Shown: piece after piece, positions 8,249 through 16,326 of the stretch
How the letters are laid out: every line of letters starts with the position of its first letter
How positions within the stretch are numbered: the stretch's first letter is position 1
Origin: Devosia naphthalenivorans
Lineage (GTDB): Bacteria; Pseudomonadota; Alphaproteobacteria; Rhizobiales; Devosiaceae
Length of the DNA: 64,000 nt
Direction: 5' to 3'
Assembly (NCBI RefSeq): GCF_003056355.1
Contig: NZ_PYVW01000016.1
Coordinates: 1 to 64,000, forward strand
The notes under the pieces: model-generated
Told to the model about the DNA's origin: nothing
The model's database searches: none
The model's input: only the letters and a program-made list of their open reading frames with translations
Program-made: the position numbers and the translations under genes

Positions 8249-10162
8249 ATGCGTCACTTGCACAAATTGTTAAGGCGCTTTGCGCACGATGAAGGTGGCG
8301 CGTTTGCCGTGATCTTCGGGGTCATGGCCATTGTCCTCGTCGCGCTCAGTGGCGCGGTGGTGGACTATGTGGCGCTGCAACAGGCGCGTAGCCGGGCGCA
8401 AATCGCGCTTGATGCCGCGGCTCTGGCGTTGCAGCAGGAGATCTACACCACCCCCAAGAGCGAGTTGATCGTTCGTGCCGCCGCACTGGTCAGAGACCGC
8501 ATTGGCGACACCCGGACCGCCTCGGAAATCAACGATGCCCAGGTAGATACGAAACTCGGCTTGCTGAGTTTTACCGGCGAGCTGACAGTGCCCACCATGT
8601 TTGTCAGTCTGGTTGGTGTAACCGAACTGAGCGCGAACATATTTTCGGAGGCCGTGCGCGGCTCGCTGGACGTCGAAGTAGCCGTTGTGGTGGACGTCAC
8701 CGGGTCGATGACGGATACGGTCCCTAATGGCAAAGGCGGGTATGAGACCAAAATCAGTGCGCTCAGGACTGCGCTGAATCAGTTGATCGACATCGTCGTG
8801 AAGCCGGAGCAAACTCCGAGTTACTCCAAAATGGCCATTGTACCCTATTCGGTTGCCGTGAATGTAGGGGAAACCTATGCACCCGCGATACGCGGGCCAG
8901 TCATAGCGCCCACCGGGATTAGCAATATCAATTGGGCGGTGGCGAACAGCGCAAGGTCCATTAGCAACTTCTATGGCGACAAGAATAAGCCGCTGACCTT
9001 TACGACCTCAAAGCCGCACAGCTTGACGGTAAACGATAGGGTCTTCGTGTCCGGAACTGGCTTGTCTGCGGTGGATGGCAAAGTTCTCACCGTATCTTTG
9101 GTAAGCAGCACATCCAGCTTTCAACTCTCGGGCGTTGTAGCGAGCTCAAACACCAACACCAATATTAACGGCACGGTGGCCGAATGCCAGATTGCGACAT
9201 GCGACTTAGTCGTCACATCAGCTAACCACGGCTTGAAGACTGACGACTACGCTTACATCCAAGGAACAAGCTTGCGCAATTATAGCAGCAATAACAACTA
9301 TAATTGGATCGACAACAATACGTCTGAGTTCGATGATCGGTTTATCGTCTGGCAGATAAAGAACGCCAACACGAACAATTTTTCGTTGCCGGATACCGCG
9401 CCAAGCAACGGCCGGAACTACGGCACGCTGCCAGGTACGGGCGGCACCGTTTCCTGTGTGCTGCCGGGATGCCAGCATCTTTATTACGTAAACAAGCAGG
9501 GCGATGGACGCCGACAGGAAATCAGCACCTGCGTAACGGAGCGCCCTTCCCACGCCAAAGACCTGCCACCGACAGTAAGCTATTTGGGCCGCAACTACTC
9601 TTCCGACAACAATCCCTGCCTTTCCACCGAGGTTCAGCCGCTTACTGATAACAAGACCATCCTGCACGACTTGGCGAACGATCTTACTGCAACGGGCTCC
9701 ACCGCTGGTCACATCGGCATCGGCTGGGGTTGGTACATGGTGTCTGCAAACTTCAAGGGCCCCTGGCCTGCTGCCAGCCAACCGGCAGTGGGCGACACCA
9801 AAAACGTCATCAAGGCTGTGGTGATTATGACGGACGGCGCTTTCAACACGTCCTACTGCAATGGCGTCATCGCCAAAGATTCTGGATCTGGCAGCGGAAA
9901 CGAGGGCAATAAGATCAACTGCAATTCGCCGAACGGCGATGCATTTACCCAGGCTAAGGCGCTATGCGCCGCAATGCACGCAGAACGGATTCGCGTTTAC
10001 ACGGTGGCCTTCGACGTGGGCGGCATAGCGCAGGCTAAAGAGATCATGACGAAATGCGCCAGCGAGCCAGGATTTGCCTTCGATGCCACCACTGGCGCCG
10101 ACCTGTCTTCGGTTTTCGCCTCGATCGGAGAAAACCTCTCGTCTCTGCGCTTAACACGCTAG
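8249..10162 (+). CDS. TadG-like pilus assembly protein with von Willebrand A domain
   Basis: Residues 1-60 carry the TadE/G signature: a short basic N-terminus, one membrane helix (FAVIFGVMAIVLVALSGAVV) and the following ARSRAQIALDAAALAL segment. A VWA domain starts near residue 150 with the MIDAS motif DVTGSMT and resumes late with VVIMTDGAFNT and RVYTVAFDVGG. Between them, about 8950-9500, lies a long Asn/Thr/Ser-rich insertion with two copies of a beta-rich motif. I start at ATG 8249; an upstream frame opens at 8198. The protein is probably anchored in the inner membrane facing the periplasm. Its stop is 28 bp before the left end of the integrated element. Confidence 0.85.
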   Translation: MRHLHKLLRRFAHDEGGAFAVIFGVMAIVLVALSGAVVDYVALQQARSRAQIALDAAALALQQEIYTTPKSELIVRAAALVRDRIGDTRTASEINDAQVDTKLGLLSFTGELTVPTMFVSLVGVTELSANIFSEAVRGSLDVEVAVVVDVTGSMTDTVPNGKGGYETKISALRTALNQLIDIVVKPEQTPSYSKMAIVPYSVAVNVGETYAPAIRGPVIAPTGISNINWAVANSARSISNFYGDKNKPLTFTTSKPHSLTVNDRVFVSGTGLSAVDGKVLTVSLVSSTSSFQLSGVVASSNTNTNINGTVAECQIATCDLVVTSANHGLKTDDYAYIQGTSLRNYSSNNNYNWIDNNTSEFDDRFIVWQIKNANTNNFSLPDTAPSNGRNYGTLPGTGGTVSCVLPGCQHLYYVNKQGDGRRQEISTCVTERPSHAKDLPPTVSYLGRNYSSDNNPCLSTEVQPLTDNKTILHDLANDLTATGSTAGHIGIGWGWYMVSANFKGPWPAASQPAVGDTKNVIKAVVIMTDGAFNTSYCNGVIAKDSGSGSGNEGNKINCNSPNGDAFTQAKALCAAMHAERIRVYTVAFDVGGIAQAKEIMTKCASEPGFAFDATTGADLSSVFASIGENLSSLRLTR

Positions 10163-10189
10163 CGGAAAACCAACTACTGCCTGAAAAAT

Positions 10190-10237
10190 TGGTACCACCT
10201 CTCGGGATCGAACCGAGGACCTCTAGATCCACAATCT
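10190..10237. repeat. attL: 48-bp copy of the 3' part of the tRNA-His gene
   Basis: The 48 bases are identical to 33808-33855, which form the anticodon stem, variable region, T arm, acceptor 3' strand and encoded CCA of the intact tRNA-His gene. The match ends abruptly at both sides. A partial tRNA 3' end next to an integrase gene and an intact tRNA at the far end define the two attachment sites of an integrated element of about 23.6 kb. Confidence 0.95.
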
Positions 10238-10353
10238 GAGGGGCCGCGTCGCTTCCTGTTTTACATCGGTGGACAGCACCACCTCAACCCGTTGATGTGG
10301 TGCGCGTTTCCTGATACGTTCTTGCATGGTGTTTCACCGAGTTCCCATAAGTG

Positions 10354-10376
10354 GTGGCGACCCGGTGGCGACCCGA
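10354..10376. repeat. 23-bp direct repeat near attL, candidate integrase arm site
   Basis: A tandem GTGGCGACCCG/GTGGCGACCCGA unit that is repeated exactly at 33719-33741, close to the right end of the element. Its place between att and the integrase start, and its partner near the other end, suit an arm-type binding site for the integrase or an excisionase. A near copy lacking one base lies inside the integrase gene at 10659-10680. Confidence 0.65.
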
Positions 10377-10406
10377 TTTCCGAAATGGCTGTTTCGGTAG
10401 GAAGCT

Positions 10407-11723
10407 ATGGCAGGACAGAAAATCACAAAACGCGTTGTCGATGCCGCTGAGCCGCGCGACAGCCGCTATATAGTCTTCGATAGCTTGATCACGGGCTTTG
10501 GCCTTCGAGTGATGCCGACCGGTGCCAAGTCATTTATATATGAGTATCGGCCTGGCGAAGGCGGACGGGCACTGGCAAAGCGCCGCTATACCATCGGCAA
10601 GGCGACGGACCTAACCGCAGACCAAGCCCGCAAGGAAGCCGAACGGCTGCGCGCACTGGTGGCGACCGGTGGCGACCCGATGGAGTCTAAGTCGGATGCG
10701 CGGAAGGCTGCGACAGTCGAGGAAGTGGCCAGCCTTTGGCTTAGTTCCCATGTCAAAGCGAAGCGCAGCGACGGCACCCATGAGCATTACCGCGACCTGC
10801 TGGACCGGATCATCATTCCAGCGCTGGGCAATCTCAAGGCAAAGACCCTGCCCCATTCCAAGGTGGCAAGGCTTCATGACGATTGGAGCCACACCCCTTT
10901 CCAGGCCAACCGCATCTTGTCCTGCATCAGCGCCTTTTATAATTGGGCCGGATCGGCAAGCGTCGGCTTAGTACCCAAAGGCCACAACCCTGCCGACGAC
11001 ATTGAGAAGTTCGAAGAGCAAGGCAGGGAGCGCCCGCTTGAGCCAGACGAATTGCTCCGTCTTGCCGATGCCCTTCGGCTTGCTGAAACCACTGGCATTC
11101 CTTGGGATGTTGAGAAGCCGACCAGCAAGCACCTGGCAAAGGCTGATAAGCGGGTGACGGTCTTTAGCCCGCATGTCGTCGGCGCGCTCCGTCTGCTCAT
11201 GTTCACTGGCGCCCGCCTCCGCGAAATCCTCAATCTTGAGTGGAAGCAAGTCGACCTTGCGCGCGGCGTCCTGCTACTGCCGAAGCACAAGACCCGACGC
11301 CTTACCGGGGTAAAGGTCATTGTCCTGAACGCCCCTGCTCTTGAAGTGCTGACCGGTCTGGAGCGCATCGGCAAGTATGTGATTGCCAGCGACAGCGCCG
11401 GAACGCCCGAAGAAAAGCCCAGACCCGACATCAAGAAGCCTTGGGCCAGCATCAAGCGCCACGCCCAGCTCGAAGATTTGCGAATTAACGATTTGCGCCA
11501 CAACTTCGCGACTTTCGGCGTCGGTGGCGGTATGGGCCTTCCGATTGTCGGCAAGCTGCTCGGTCACACCAAGGCTTCCACGACAGAACGCTACGCGCAC
11601 TTGCAAGTGGATCCGCTACGGCGCGCGACCGAAACAATTGGCGCGGACCTTTTGCGGGCTCTCGGCCACTCCGAACGTCAGCCCAACAATGTGGTTCCGC
11701 TGAAAGACGCCCGGAAGGGCTAA
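10407..11723 (+). CDS. Tyrosine recombinase integrase of the tRNA-His element
   Basis: A 438-residue integrase with the DUF4102-type N-terminal arm-binding domain (residues 1-95, with GFGLRVMPTGAKSF and ATGGDP), a core-binding SAM-like domain (100-200) and a catalytic domain. Visible catalytic residues are Arg270 in TGARLRE, Arg364 in INDLRHNFAT, the His of LLGHTKAST and Tyr396 in TTERYAHL. The usual first His of the HxxR box is Asn361 here, a variant found in other members. It reads away from attL. It should catalyse integration into, and with a partner excision from, the tRNA-His gene. Confidence 0.95.
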   Translation: MAGQKITKRVVDAAEPRDSRYIVFDSLITGFGLRVMPTGAKSFIYEYRPGEGGRALAKRRYTIGKATDLTADQARKEAERLRALVATGGDPMESKSDARKAATVEEVASLWLSSHVKAKRSDGTHEHYRDLLDRIIIPALGNLKAKTLPHSKVARLHDDWSHTPFQANRILSCISAFYNWAGSASVGLVPKGHNPADDIEKFEEQGRERPLEPDELLRLADALRLAETTGIPWDVEKPTSKHLAKADKRVTVFSPHVVGALRLLMFTGARLREILNLEWKQVDLARGVLLLPKHKTRRLTGVKVIVLNAPALEVLTGLERIGKYVIASDSAGTPEEKPRPDIKKPWASIKRHAQLEDLRINDLRHNFATFGVGGGMGLPIVGKLLGHTKASTTERYAHLQVDPLRRATETIGADLLRALGHSERQPNNVVPLKDARKG

Positions 11724-11809
11724 CAGTTGCGCAGGGCTAGACCGGCCAGTCGAAAGCCGCCTCACCAGCAGTTGCCCTGCGCTCCTCATGGTGCTCGCGA
11801 GGTGAAGCG

Positions 11810-12559
11810 ATGGTTATTCCGGCTGAACAGCCCTTTTTGATCGATCCCAACGATATTGACGCGGCAGAACTGCCCAGGGTCTTGGCCTTTCTTAATCACG
11901 AGTTTTCAAGAGGCAATCTGATGCCTATGGGGGCGCTGGAAGGTGTAGTTGGATTCGGACGCCGCGCTATGGAAGTGGCGATCCGTGCAGCCATGGATGC
12001 CGGAACTGTGCGCCAATATCCTGAGCACGCTGAGGATTGGAAAAGCACCGAGCGAGTAGCTCAAAAGGCAGTTCGCGCAATAACCGAACTCACCAACTAC
12101 ATGGCGTATGGAAAGCATCACACGAGCAACGCAGCGCCCATCTTGGACTTGCTATCACCTGCGCGCCAAATCCGGCGAATCGAAATGCCGAATATCGCTA
12201 CTGAGCAGCAACGCATTGAAGGAGACAACTTAGCTGCCGCCCTGCTGGCCGGGCTGGATGCTGCACGGAGGGTTTCCTCTGCTGCACATATCAAACATAA
12301 AGAGGTGGCTAGTAGAATTGTCAACTTTGGCCAAGTTGAGCGAGCTGCATTCGCAACGATTTGGGCAGAGGCTTGGCTCACGTTTTACGGCAAGCGTCCA
12401 AGCTCCAGCAAGGGAGCAGCAAACGCCTTTACGGCGTTTTTGGAGATAGCTTGGGAGGACGCCACCGGTGTTAAAGAGGCCCCTTTCGCAGCCAGCCTAT
12501 CTAAGGCCATAGCTTCTCTGCCGCCCAAACCAATGATCCCCTATTACCCCGACTGGTGA
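11810..12559 (+). CDS. Hypothetical protein of the element's early region
   Basis: A 249-residue frame with the ATG at 11810 preceded by GCGAGGTGAAGCG, a good ribosome site. It has no signal peptide or membrane helix and appears mixed alpha-helical, with a C-terminal segment (ATIWAEAWLTFYGKRPSSSKGAANAF) rich in small and aromatic residues. I do not recognise a family. It sits between the integrase and an AlpA-like HTH gene on the same strand, so a role in DNA metabolism or control of excision is possible but unsupported. Confidence 0.75.
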   Translation: MVIPAEQPFLIDPNDIDAAELPRVLAFLNHEFSRGNLMPMGALEGVVGFGRRAMEVAIRAAMDAGTVRQYPEHAEDWKSTERVAQKAVRAITELTNYMAYGKHHTSNAAPILDLLSPARQIRRIEMPNIATEQQRIEGDNLAAALLAGLDAARRVSSAAHIKHKEVASRIVNFGQVERAAFATIWAEAWLTFYGKRPSSSKGAANAFTAFLEIAWEDATGVKEAPFAASLSKAIASLPPKPMIPYYPDW

Positions 12560-12672
12560 ATATGGGACGAACCCCCCAGATACGAATTTTGCCGGTCCAT
12601 CATATCTAAATGCGACCAGCAACCGCATCCTACTCCTCGCAACTGGATCAACCTAGAAAGGAGCAAGAGCGA

Positions 12673-12897
12673 ATGACTACCGGAGCCCCCGCACATGTCC
12701 TGCTCAATACCAAGCAGGCAGCCGAATACCTAAACCTTTCAACGTCTGCTCTTGAGAAGGCTCGTGTCAGCGGCATCAACTGCCCGCCGTACGTCGCCAT
12801 GGGCCGCGCCGTGCGCTACCGGGTGGAAGACCTGCAAGCTTTTGTAGCTGCCCGCATCCGCACCAACACCGGCCACAATCGCAGCATCGCCGCCTAG
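12673..12897 (+). CDS. AlpA/excisionase-type helix-turn-helix protein
   Basis: A 74-residue protein consisting of one MerR-like winged helix: LLNTKQAAEYLNLS, then TSALEKAR, then GRAVRYRVEDLQAFVAAR. This is the helix_turn_helix_17 pattern of AlpA and phage Xis-type proteins, which bind att or promoter DNA. I choose ATG 12673 because AAAGGAGCAAGAGCG lies just before it, although the frame is open from 12610. Its place between integrase and replication genes suits an excisionase or regulator of integrase expression. Confidence 0.8.
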   Translation: MTTGAPAHVLLNTKQAAEYLNLSTSALEKARVSGINCPPYVAMGRAVRYRVEDLQAFVAARIRTNTGHNRSIAA

Positions 12898-12955
12898 GCA
12901 AGGAAAAGCCCCAGCGGGCTCAACACCGCCAGGGCCTCAATAGGAATTCATCACA

Positions 12956-13141
12956 ATGCAGCAATACCACGAACCCGCCTCGGCGGGCAACAATACCGGC
13001 TTGCCTAAATTTGGCCCTCCCGCAATCCCGAACGGCCTCACCAGCGGCGGCAAACTTGTCTATCGGCGCACGCTCCGCCCTGTCGAAACCTGCAACGCGC
13101 TGGCTGAGATTGCCGGGATTGGCTGCGGGGTGGTGAAATGA
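12956..13141 (+). CDS. Small hypothetical protein, coupled to the downstream winged-helix gene
   Basis: A 61-residue frame starting at ATG 12956 after AGGAATTCATCACA and ending in an ATGA overlap with the next gene at 13138. The N-terminal half is Gly/Pro/Asn-rich and probably disordered. No family recognised. The good ribosome site and the coupled end support it as a real gene of the replication operon. Confidence 0.6.
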   Translation: MQQYHEPASAGNNTGLPKFGPPAIPNGLTSGGKLVYRRTLRPVETCNALAEIAGIGCGVVK

Positions 13142-13515
13142 CCGAAGCCCTTAAGCCAATCAAACCCAAGTTCGACTGCATCATTCGCCGCAATGGTGAA
13201 GTCGTGCGCACCACCACTGTTATCGGTCGCGTGGGGTGGGCTCTGCTCTCGTTGATCCGAGCGGGCGAGACCGGTTGCACCCCCATCACCCGACCGGCGC
13301 CGAGGTGGAGCGACTATGTGTTCCGCCTACGGGCTCAGGGGTTCAACGTCGAGACAATTGACGAGAACCATGGTGGAAGCTTCGCAGGGAGCCATGCTCG
13401 CTATGTGCTGCGCGACCAAGTTTCGGTTCTTGGCGGCAACCTGCGGGAATACCTGAACAGCCCAGAGGGGCGACGGGAGTTCGGCAACGCCTACTTTGGG
13501 AGCGCCGCAGCATGA
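13138..13515 (+). CDS. Winged helix-turn-helix protein
   Basis: A 125-residue protein whose centre, ALLSLIRAGETGCTPI followed by DYVFRLRAQGFNVETIDE and a short hairpin GSHARYVLRDQV, is the compact winged helix (HTH_39 type) found in phage early regions of alphaproteobacteria. The role is probably DNA binding in replication or in switching of gene expression. It overlaps the genes on both sides by ATGA, at 13138 and 13512, so four consecutive genes are translationally linked up to the DnaB-type helicase. Confidence 0.75.
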   Translation: MTEALKPIKPKFDCIIRRNGEVVRTTTVIGRVGWALLSLIRAGETGCTPITRPAPRWSDYVFRLRAQGFNVETIDENHGGSFAGSHARYVLRDQVSVLGGNLREYLNSPEGRREFGNAYFGSAAA

Positions 13516-13688
13516 CGCGCGAAACCGTCTCTAACGCCATCAACATCGCCGCCACTTGGCTGGCTGCAAATTGGGAGAGCGCCGTTGCAGGCGCTCCCCT
13601 GACCAAACAGCTTCGGGAACAGTATGGCCTGTCCTTTGCTGATGCTGTCCGCGCCATTGCGGAAGCCAAGCGGAGGCTGGGTAAATGA
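13512..13688 (+). CDS. 58-residue hypothetical protein of the replication operon
   Basis: A very short gene (MTRETVSNAINIAATWLAAN at the start, RRLGK at the end). Its start overlaps the stop of the winged-helix gene and its stop overlaps the helicase start, both in ATGA form, which is strong evidence for translation. The protein is helical and basic at its C-terminus. It has no known domain; it could be a helicase loader partner, but this is only a guess from position. Confidence 0.7.
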   Translation: MTRETVSNAINIAATWLAANWESAVAGAPLTKQLREQYGLSFADAVRAIAEAKRRLGK

Positions 13689-15106
13689 CCGAGAGCGGAT
13701 TCGTTCCTGAAATCGAGCAGAACCTTCTTGGTGCTATCCTGTCTGCCGGCGACCATCGGGGCACCCTGGCGCGGCTCACGCCAGAGCATTTCATCGAGCC
13801 AGCACACGCTGAAATCTACCGGCTGGCGTGCGCTGCGCAGGAGCAGTACGGCACCGCCACCATGCCGACCGTCTTCAAGCTCGCATCGGCTGACTTCGTG
13901 CAAGGCTTTGCCGAACGCACCGGCACGCCTCTCGGCAGCTATCTGGCAGGCATGGTTACCAGCACACCTTTCGATGCCCGCAACACCAAGGGCGGCGCCA
14001 AGGCGGTGGTGAGCCAATGGGCGAGGCTAGGTCTCAAGGCAGAAGCCGAGGCCCTTGCACATGTTGCGGCGGATCCCTCGACCAATCCGGCTGAGCTTGC
14101 TCGCGCACTGGTATCCCGAGTGGATGAACTGGCTTCGCATCTGCGCAACTCGGGCGGCAAGGCCAACACCCGCCAGACGTTCGCAGAGGCGGCACAGGCG
14201 GCACTCACGGCTTCCATCGAGGCCAAGCACCGCAAAGGCCTTACAGGCGTCACCAGCGGCCTTATCGACCTCGACCGGGCAACCGGCGGACTGCAGCGCC
14301 GTGACCTGATCCTGATTGGCGCACGGCCTTCTATGGGCAAGACGACCTTGGGCACTTCCATTGCTCGCCATGCTGCTGCCAGCGGCGTGGGCGTCGGAGT
14401 GTTCAGCCTCGAAATGGACAATGCCAAACTGGCGGCTCGCATGATCAGCGACATTGCCCATGCTGAGCGATACCGTGTCCCGTACCAGGATCTGATTGCA
14501 GGCCATCTCACAGACGAGCAGGAGGAAGCGGCTGCGCTGGCTCTGGAGAAGTATGTCGAGCTGCCAATCCTGCTGGACGACGCCAGCGGGCTCACCATTG
14601 CCGAGATCAGGGCGAAGACGGAAACCATGCTTGAGGATGCTCAGGACCGGGGGGCACCGCTGGGCATGCTGATCATCGACCACCTCGGCAAGGTGAAGCC
14701 TTCGGCCCGGTATGCAGGAAACCGCAACAATGAGGTTGGTGAAATCACCGATGGGCTCAAGGCCTTGGCGCGTGAATACGACCTTGCTGTTGTCCTGCTT
14801 TCCCAGCTGTCGCGTCAGGTTGAGCAGCGGGAAGATAAGCGGCCGGTTCTCTCGGATCTTCGGGACAGTGGGAATATCGAACAGGATGCTGATGCGGTTA
14901 TGTTTCTGCACCGGCAAGCCTACTATCTGGAGCGCGCAGAGCCGGCCGATCCAGATAAGCGCATAGACTGGCAAGCGGACCTCGATGCTTGCCGTAACAA
15001 GGGCGAGCTGGCGATTGCCAAGCAGCGTAACGGCCCTTGCACAACCATTGACCTCCACATTGATGTTGCATGTTCCGCCGTTCGGAACGCGGCCAGGAGC
15101 TATTGA
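13685..15106 (+). CDS. DnaB-type replicative helicase
   Basis: A 473-residue hexameric helicase of the DnaB family. The N-terminal DnaB domain (IEQNLLGAILSAGDHRGTLA, residues 10-110) is followed by the RecA-like motor: Walker A GARPSMGKTT near residue 220, Walker B-type LLDDASGLTIAE and LIIDHL around 320, and the switch segment LSQLSRQVEQREDKRPVLSD with its usual arginine pattern. It would unwind the element's own replication fork and could recruit host primase. It is coupled by ATGA to the gene before it and followed 2 bp later by the DUF1376 gene. Confidence 0.93.
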   Translation: MTESGFVPEIEQNLLGAILSAGDHRGTLARLTPEHFIEPAHAEIYRLACAAQEQYGTATMPTVFKLASADFVQGFAERTGTPLGSYLAGMVTSTPFDARNTKGGAKAVVSQWARLGLKAEAEALAHVAADPSTNPAELARALVSRVDELASHLRNSGGKANTRQTFAEAAQAALTASIEAKHRKGLTGVTSGLIDLDRATGGLQRRDLILIGARPSMGKTTLGTSIARHAAASGVGVGVFSLEMDNAKLAARMISDIAHAERYRVPYQDLIAGHLTDEQEEAAALALEKYVELPILLDDASGLTIAEIRAKTETMLEDAQDRGAPLGMLIIDHLGKVKPSARYAGNRNNEVGEITDGLKALAREYDLAVVLLSQLSRQVEQREDKRPVLSDLRDSGNIEQDADAVMFLHRQAYYLERAEPADPDKRIDWQADLDACRNKGELAIAKQRNGPCTTIDLHIDVACSAVRNAARSY

Positions 15107-15108
15107 TC

Positions 15109-16029
15109 ATGGCACAATTCCCCGCTCTTCCCCTCTGGACCGACGCTTATCTATCCGACACCCGCCACCTGTCAGCGGAGCAGCATGGGGCCTACCTTCT
15201 GCTGCTTATGGAGGCCTGGCGCCGGCCGTCCTGCTCACTGCCCGATGATGATGAGATGCTTGCCCGCTTAGCTTGCATGAGCGGGGACCGTTGGGCGCTC
15301 AACCGCGACACCATAATGACGTTCTGGAAACTCGACGGACGAAAAAAAGAATGGACGCAATCAAGACTCACTGACGAGCGGTCTTATGTGGCTGAAAAAA
15401 GCCGTTCGCAGAGGGATAAAGCTGCAAGCCGTTGGAAAACAAAGACAAAAGGTGATGCCGTGGCAATGCCGGAAGGTATGCCGGAGCATATGCCGGAAGC
15501 ATGCCGGAGCGATGCCCCCACACCCACACCCACAGTAAGAGAAGATACTAACGTATCTTCTTTGTCCGAACCTTCGGTTGCGGACCCTGGGCGCACAAAG
15601 TCGGGTAAGCGAAAAGGCAACGGCTACACCGGTCCATACGAAGCCTTCTGGAAAGCCTATCCATCAACTGAAGGCCAATCCAAGCTCAACGGGTTCAAGG
15701 CGTGGCAGAAGCTATCGACTGAGCACCAAGCCCAGGCCATGGCCTCGCTCCCCTCCTACGCCGCTCTGCTCAAGCGCCATCCTGATCGGGCGGTGAAGCA
15801 TGTCCAGGGTTACTTGAGCGGCCGCATGTTCGAGACGATGGGCGGCGCCACCGTGACGGAGCTTGAAACACCGGAGCAGTGGCGCAAGCGCCTTGGACAT
15901 GCGCGAAACCGCCATGAGTGGTTCCCCGCGCACTGGGGGCCTGCGCCGGGTGCGCAGGGTTGCCGGGTGCCTGCTGACCTGCTGCTTCCAGGCGATGGAA
16001 GAGGGTGGGCCGAGAACAGGGCGGCATAG
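15109..16029 (+). CDS. DUF1376 (YdaU-type) phage replication protein
   Basis: The first 100 residues form DUF1376: LPLWTDAYLSDTRHLSAEQH, GAYLLLLMEAWRR, then an acidic segment. This family is found beside helicases in phage replication modules and is thought to act as a replisome organiser. The middle is low-complexity (Met/Pro/Glu, then a PTPTPT run), and the C-terminal third resembles DnaT/replication protein tails. I start at ATG 15109, after CCAGGAGCTATTGATC, rather than at 15070. It ends the replication operon, 2 bp after dnaB. Confidence 0.85.
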   Translation: MAQFPALPLWTDAYLSDTRHLSAEQHGAYLLLLMEAWRRPSCSLPDDDEMLARLACMSGDRWALNRDTIMTFWKLDGRKKEWTQSRLTDERSYVAEKSRSQRDKAASRWKTKTKGDAVAMPEGMPEHMPEACRSDAPTPTPTVREDTNVSSLSEPSVADPGRTKSGKRKGNGYTGPYEAFWKAYPSTEGQSKLNGFKAWQKLSTEHQAQAMASLPSYAALLKRHPDRAVKHVQGYLSGRMFETMGGATVTELETPEQWRKRLGHARNRHEWFPAHWGPAPGAQGCRVPADLLLPGDGRGWAENRAA

Positions 16030-16089
16030 AATAAACAAAGGTTAAAAAGGCAGATTGGATCGATTAAGTGAACGACTGGCCATCAACAG

Positions 16090-16133
16090 TTGCCTAATAA
16101 CGAACAATGGCCTATTCTGAGGTGATATTGTTC
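16090..16133 (+). promoter_or_regulatory. Candidate promoter and inverted-repeat operator before the RHH gene
   Basis: TTGCCT (16090-16095), a 17-bp spacer and TATTCT (16113-16118) make a plausible sigma-70 promoter. The inverted repeat GAACAAT (16102-16108) / ATTGTTC (16127-16133) overlaps its -10 region. The next gene, 18 bp on, encodes a ribbon-helix-helix protein, which is the kind of protein that often binds such sites and represses its own operon. Confidence 0.45.
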
Positions 16134-16150
16134 AGCTATGGATTACTGCC

Positions 16151-16315
16151 ATGCAGACCAACCCACGCCGTCAACCCTTAAACCAGCACCTGCTTGTGGC
16201 CATGCCTGCGGACTTGAAGCAGAAGGCACACGAGATTGCCGCAAAGCAGGGAGTCACGGTCGCCCATCTCGTTCGCACTGGATTAGCTGCTGTTATTGAA
16301 CAGTCGGCTGCATAG
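16151..16315 (+). CDS. 54-residue ribbon-helix-helix (CopG/Arc-like) protein
   Basis: A short gene reading MQTNPRRQPLNQHLLVAMPA at the start, with an N-terminal strand QHLLVAMPADLKQKAHEIA, then AAKQGVTVAHLVRTGLAAVI. This strand-helix-helix pattern is that of Arc/MetJ/CopG DNA-binding proteins. It begins 11 bp before, and reads into, the ejection-type late genes, so it may control that operon. The upstream inverted repeat GAACAAT/ATTGTTC is a plausible site for it. The ribosome site is weak. Confidence 0.65.
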   Translation: MQTNPRRQPLNQHLLVAMPADLKQKAHEIAAKQGVTVAHLVRTGLAAVIEQSAA

Positions 16316-16326
16316 GAGCGCATGCC

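Noticed and set aside
10054-10239. Short frames spanning the tadG end and attL
   Set aside because: They arise from the tRNA fragment and tadG codons in other frames; no ribosome site.
10659-10680. Near copy of the 23-bp arm repeat inside the integrase gene
   Set aside because: It encodes the ATGGDP motif common to this integrase family, so coding constraint explains it; not annotated as a binding site.
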